From: CAZTDD01 sp964612675
GTDB taxonomy: Bacteria; Hinthialibacterota; Hinthialibacteria; Hinthialibacterales; JAKPRU01
Direction: 5' to 3'
DNA: 64,000 nt
NCBI GenBank assembly: GCA_964612675.1
Contig: CAZTDD010000005.1
Span: 47,320-111,319 of the forward strand
In this document: positions 61,692 to 64,000 of the stretch, piece after piece
Layout of the letters: each line of letters starts with the position of its first letter
How positions within the stretch are numbered: the first letter of the stretch is position 1
Notes under the pieces: model-generated
Told to the model about the DNA's origin: nothing
Seen by the model: only the letters and a program-made list of their open reading frames with translations
The model's database searches: none
Translations under genes and position numbers: made by a program

Positions 61692-63791
61692 ATGAGCCCC
61701 AAAAGCGACGATCTTGGAGAAGTGGCAGGGCAGCTGCGCGGTCTTCTGTCTGAGATCGAAGTTCAAGAAACATCCCGGACCGAGGACGACGATCCGTCGA
61801 AACAGGTGCGTGCCGCCACGGACGATGAGATTCTACCTGAAGGTGTCAACGTCGAAGAAGGTACTCGGATCGATGAGTTCTGTATCCTGTCGACCGATGA
61901 GGATTATATTTACGCCGTCCTGACCGTTCTGCCGAACCGGCCGAAAGAGTATGAAATCCCGATAGACGGTATTGTTGCCGAATTGAAACGGATGGGTGTC
62001 CGATTCGGTGTGCGGAAAGCCAACATCGACAAGGCGGTCCAAGTGGCTCGCCGTGACCGGCATTCTCGAATCGACTTGATACTGGCCCAGGGAAGACGCC
62101 CCGTTCATGGCGTTGACGCCCAAGTCACGTTTCATTGGACAATGGGGGCCGATAGCGCCGTGGTTCAAAAAGGCGACCTGCTGATCGAGAAGGAACCGGG
62201 GAGGCTCTCAAAAGACGGTCGGAATATTTTGGGAGAAGTGCTCAAAGCGCGAAAACGGGAAGAGACTACGATTGTCGCTGAGGAGGGTGTTGCCTGCTGG
62301 GATGACGGCCTGCAGATTTTCGCGGCCCGGGACGGGATCGTTCGATGGGATGACGGCCGCGTGTGGGTCGAGCCGGAGGATCGAGACGGGCATGTTACGA
62401 TTGAACTGGCGACCGACATGTTGAGCGCCACGATGTGCCTTTACCCGCCGACCGGCAATGGGAATGCTTTGACGGTGGGGCAGGTGGTCGAACAGCTGTT
62501 TGACTCGGGGGTCACATTTGGAATCAAAAAGAAAGCGATTGTCGATTCGGTCAAACACGTGGACCAGACCGGAGAAGCCGCACTGGATGTGCTTGTCGCG
62601 GAAGGCCGTCCCGCGACCCACGGACAAGACGGCCGTTTCGAGCTGCTGGTGGATGTCCGTTCAAAGGTCGACCGGTATTGGATCGACGCCACGGGGGAGG
62701 TGGACTACTACAAACTCAAGAGGATTGACAGCGTGCAGGAAGGGGACCTGCTTGCTCGTCTTACCGCACCCTCCCCCGGCCGTTCGGGGTGTACCGTGAC
62801 CGGTGACAAACTTCCGGGAGCCGAAGGGAAACCGGCAAAAGTACGTCTTGGCGAAAATGTCTTCTTATCCCCCGACGAGACAGAAATCTACGCCGAAATT
62901 ACCGGGCAAATCCATTACGAAAACGACGAAATTAGCGTCAAGCCGGTTCACGTTGTCGATGGAGACATCGACTTCGCAACCGGAAACCTGGAATTTGTCG
63001 GTGACCTGATCGTGCGGGGGAATGTCTTGGACGGATTTGAATTGCAGGCGGGCGGCAATGTGACCGTTGAGGGGACCGTGGGAGCCAGCAAAGTGTATGC
63101 CGGGGGAAATATCAATGTGGCCCGCGGTGTCTTCGGCAAAGAACGGGGGATGATTCGTGCCGACGGAGATGTCATTGTGACATTTCTGCAGAACGCCAAG
63201 GTTTTTGCCGTGGGCGACCTGAATGTCGGCAATCAGATTCTTAACAGTTCCGCATACGCGTGCGGAAAAGTCGCCGTGAAAACCGGCAAGGGGATCATCG
63301 TCGGGGGACGAGTCCAGGCCGGGAAGGGTATCGACGCCAAGATTATCGGCTCGGATTTCGGGACGCGGACCGAAGTGGTATCCGGTATCGACTGGAAAGT
63401 CGAAGAACGGCTCAAACGTCTGCGTCAGCAGATCGAACGACAGCAAGAGAACCAAGCGAAACTCGATTCGATGCTGCAGCAGTTCATGCGTCTTGCTCAG
63501 GGGCGTCTCGACGATCTCCCCCCTCAGGACCGCGAGCTGGCCATGGCCGCCCTGTCGAAACGGAAATCCATCGAGAAAGAACTATTCGACCTTCAGAATC
63601 AGCAGCGCGAAACCCGCACGAAGATCCTGGTTCCTCTGCCTGCCGACATTATTGCGACGAATATTCTGCATGCCGATGTTCGTTGTACGATCTGGGATGC
63701 CATGCTTCGCGTTCGCAATCCGGAGAAATGTGTCCGAATCTCTTACAATGAGGACACGGAACGGCTGGACATAAAAAGCTATATCGCCTAG
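61692..63791 (+). CDS. FapA-domain (DUF342) protein
   Basis: This 699-residue protein carries two N-terminal FapA-like modules (GRRPVHGVDAQVTFHWTM and GRPATHGQDGRFELLVDV; LTAPSPGRSGCTVTGDKLPG), then the right-handed beta-helix repeats DGDIDFATGNLEFVGDLIVRGNV, LQAGGNVTVEGTVGASKVYAGG, ADGDVIVTFLQNAKVFAVGD and a coiled coil (LKRLRQQIERQQENQAKLDSML). The function is not established; the proteins are cytoplasmic and have been linked to flagellar or stress regulation in various bacteria. The start at 61692 is preceded by GGGAGACAGGGAA. Confidence 0.93.
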   Translation: MSPKSDDLGEVAGQLRGLLSEIEVQETSRTEDDDPSKQVRAATDDEILPEGVNVEEGTRIDEFCILSTDEDYIYAVLTVLPNRPKEYEIPIDGIVAELKRMGVRFGVRKANIDKAVQVARRDRHSRIDLILAQGRRPVHGVDAQVTFHWTMGADSAVVQKGDLLIEKEPGRLSKDGRNILGEVLKARKREETTIVAEEGVACWDDGLQIFAARDGIVRWDDGRVWVEPEDRDGHVTIELATDMLSATMCLYPPTGNGNALTVGQVVEQLFDSGVTFGIKKKAIVDSVKHVDQTGEAALDVLVAEGRPATHGQDGRFELLVDVRSKVDRYWIDATGEVDYYKLKRIDSVQEGDLLARLTAPSPGRSGCTVTGDKLPGAEGKPAKVRLGENVFLSPDETEIYAEITGQIHYENDEISVKPVHVVDGDIDFATGNLEFVGDLIVRGNVLDGFELQAGGNVTVEGTVGASKVYAGGNINVARGVFGKERGMIRADGDVIVTFLQNAKVFAVGDLNVGNQILNSSAYACGKVAVKTGKGIIVGGRVQAGKGIDAKIIGSDFGTRTEVVSGIDWKVEERLKRLRQQIERQQENQAKLDSMLQQFMRLAQGRLDDLPPQDRELAMAALSKRKSIEKELFDLQNQQRETRTKILVPLPADIIATNILHADVRCTIWDAMLRVRNPEKCVRISYNEDTERLDIKSYIA

Positions 63792-64000
63792 CATCCCGGC
63801 CTGTTCGTATCTTCGTCCCTCACCCAACCTCTTCGCTCTAAATCCCAGACGGCGGTGCCGGTGACCGGAGAGAAAGCGTCACTGTTCGCAGCCTGTTGCG
63901 TTGCCGTCATCGCGAGCCCCGGGCCGGCGAGGCCGGTGATTTGAGAAAGAAAACGCGGTCCCCGTTGCCGTCATGGCGAGCGAAGCGTGGCCATCTCGTT
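63792..64000. repeat. 3' flank with family F repeats
   Basis: Two copies of a TTGCCGTCATxGCGAGC phrase at 63901-63917 and 63965-63981, the second continuing GAAGCGTGGCCATCTCGTT up to the edge. It is a dispersed type seen in many bacterial genomes. No gene is visible before the window ends. Confidence 0.7.

Overview
This looks like one contig of a bacterial genome, GC-rich at roughly 55 % by eye, probably from a metagenome assembly because it carries a 100-N scaffold gap. The mix of genes is: Tat-exported sulfatases, a secreted formylglycine-generating-enzyme-fold protein, long FG-GAP proteins with Thr-Pro linkers, a GFTLIE pilin, a lone SpoVG, a 29-residue COX24/AURKAIP1-type protein, and many GC-rich dispersed palindromes. 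This mix points to a lightly characterised diderm lineage such as Hydrogenedentota, Sumerlaeota or Omnitrophota, or the PVC/FCB fringe. That placement is inference and is not proven by any marker here.

Layout. 1-8 kb: the end of a DUF433 antitoxin, a sulfatase-fold hydrolase with Thr at the nucleophile position, an orphan NtrC-type regulator, NikR, an MFS transporter, a UroD-fold protein and a membrane-tethered redoxin. 8-16 kb: a pyruvate-kinase-like protein, an FG-GAP protein, then a methionine cluster (metK, metG, tRNA-CAU). 16-21 kb: a toxin-antitoxin pair bracketed by inverted repeats, membrane and WD40-like proteins, hicB with a truncated hicA, and a pilin. 21-33 kb: housekeeping genes (gyrB, a phosphatase, gyrA, dxr, a COX24-type small protein, spoVG, murI, a GerMN protein, an amidase). 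32-40 kb: a 1061-residue FG-GAP/Thr-Pro protein, ferredoxin, sulfatase, GT4 and HEAT proteins. 40.3-43 kb: a compact three-gene unit (P-loop ATPase plus two unrecognised proteins) that is the best candidate for an undescribed system. 43-50 kb: an isolated transketolase C-terminal half, a triple emfourin-like secreted protein, an isolated fumarase beta subunit, trpC and a PpiC lipoprotein. 50-55 kb: a glycosyltransferase/galT run and a Phd-ParE pair. 55-64 kb: secreted proteins, a third sulfatase, the FGE-fold protein, a trypsin-like protease and FapA.

Two themes stand out. First, envelope and secretion: at least ten exported or lipid-anchored proteins, three sulfatase-fold enzymes, peptidoglycan enzymes and glycosyltransferases. 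Second, heavy loading of intergenic space with at least five families of small palindromic elements. One family shows an outer inverted terminus close to GACGGGGTCGCAAAAAGTCG around a variable interior, which looks like a non-autonomous mobile element. Toxin-antitoxin traces are frequent (four loci).
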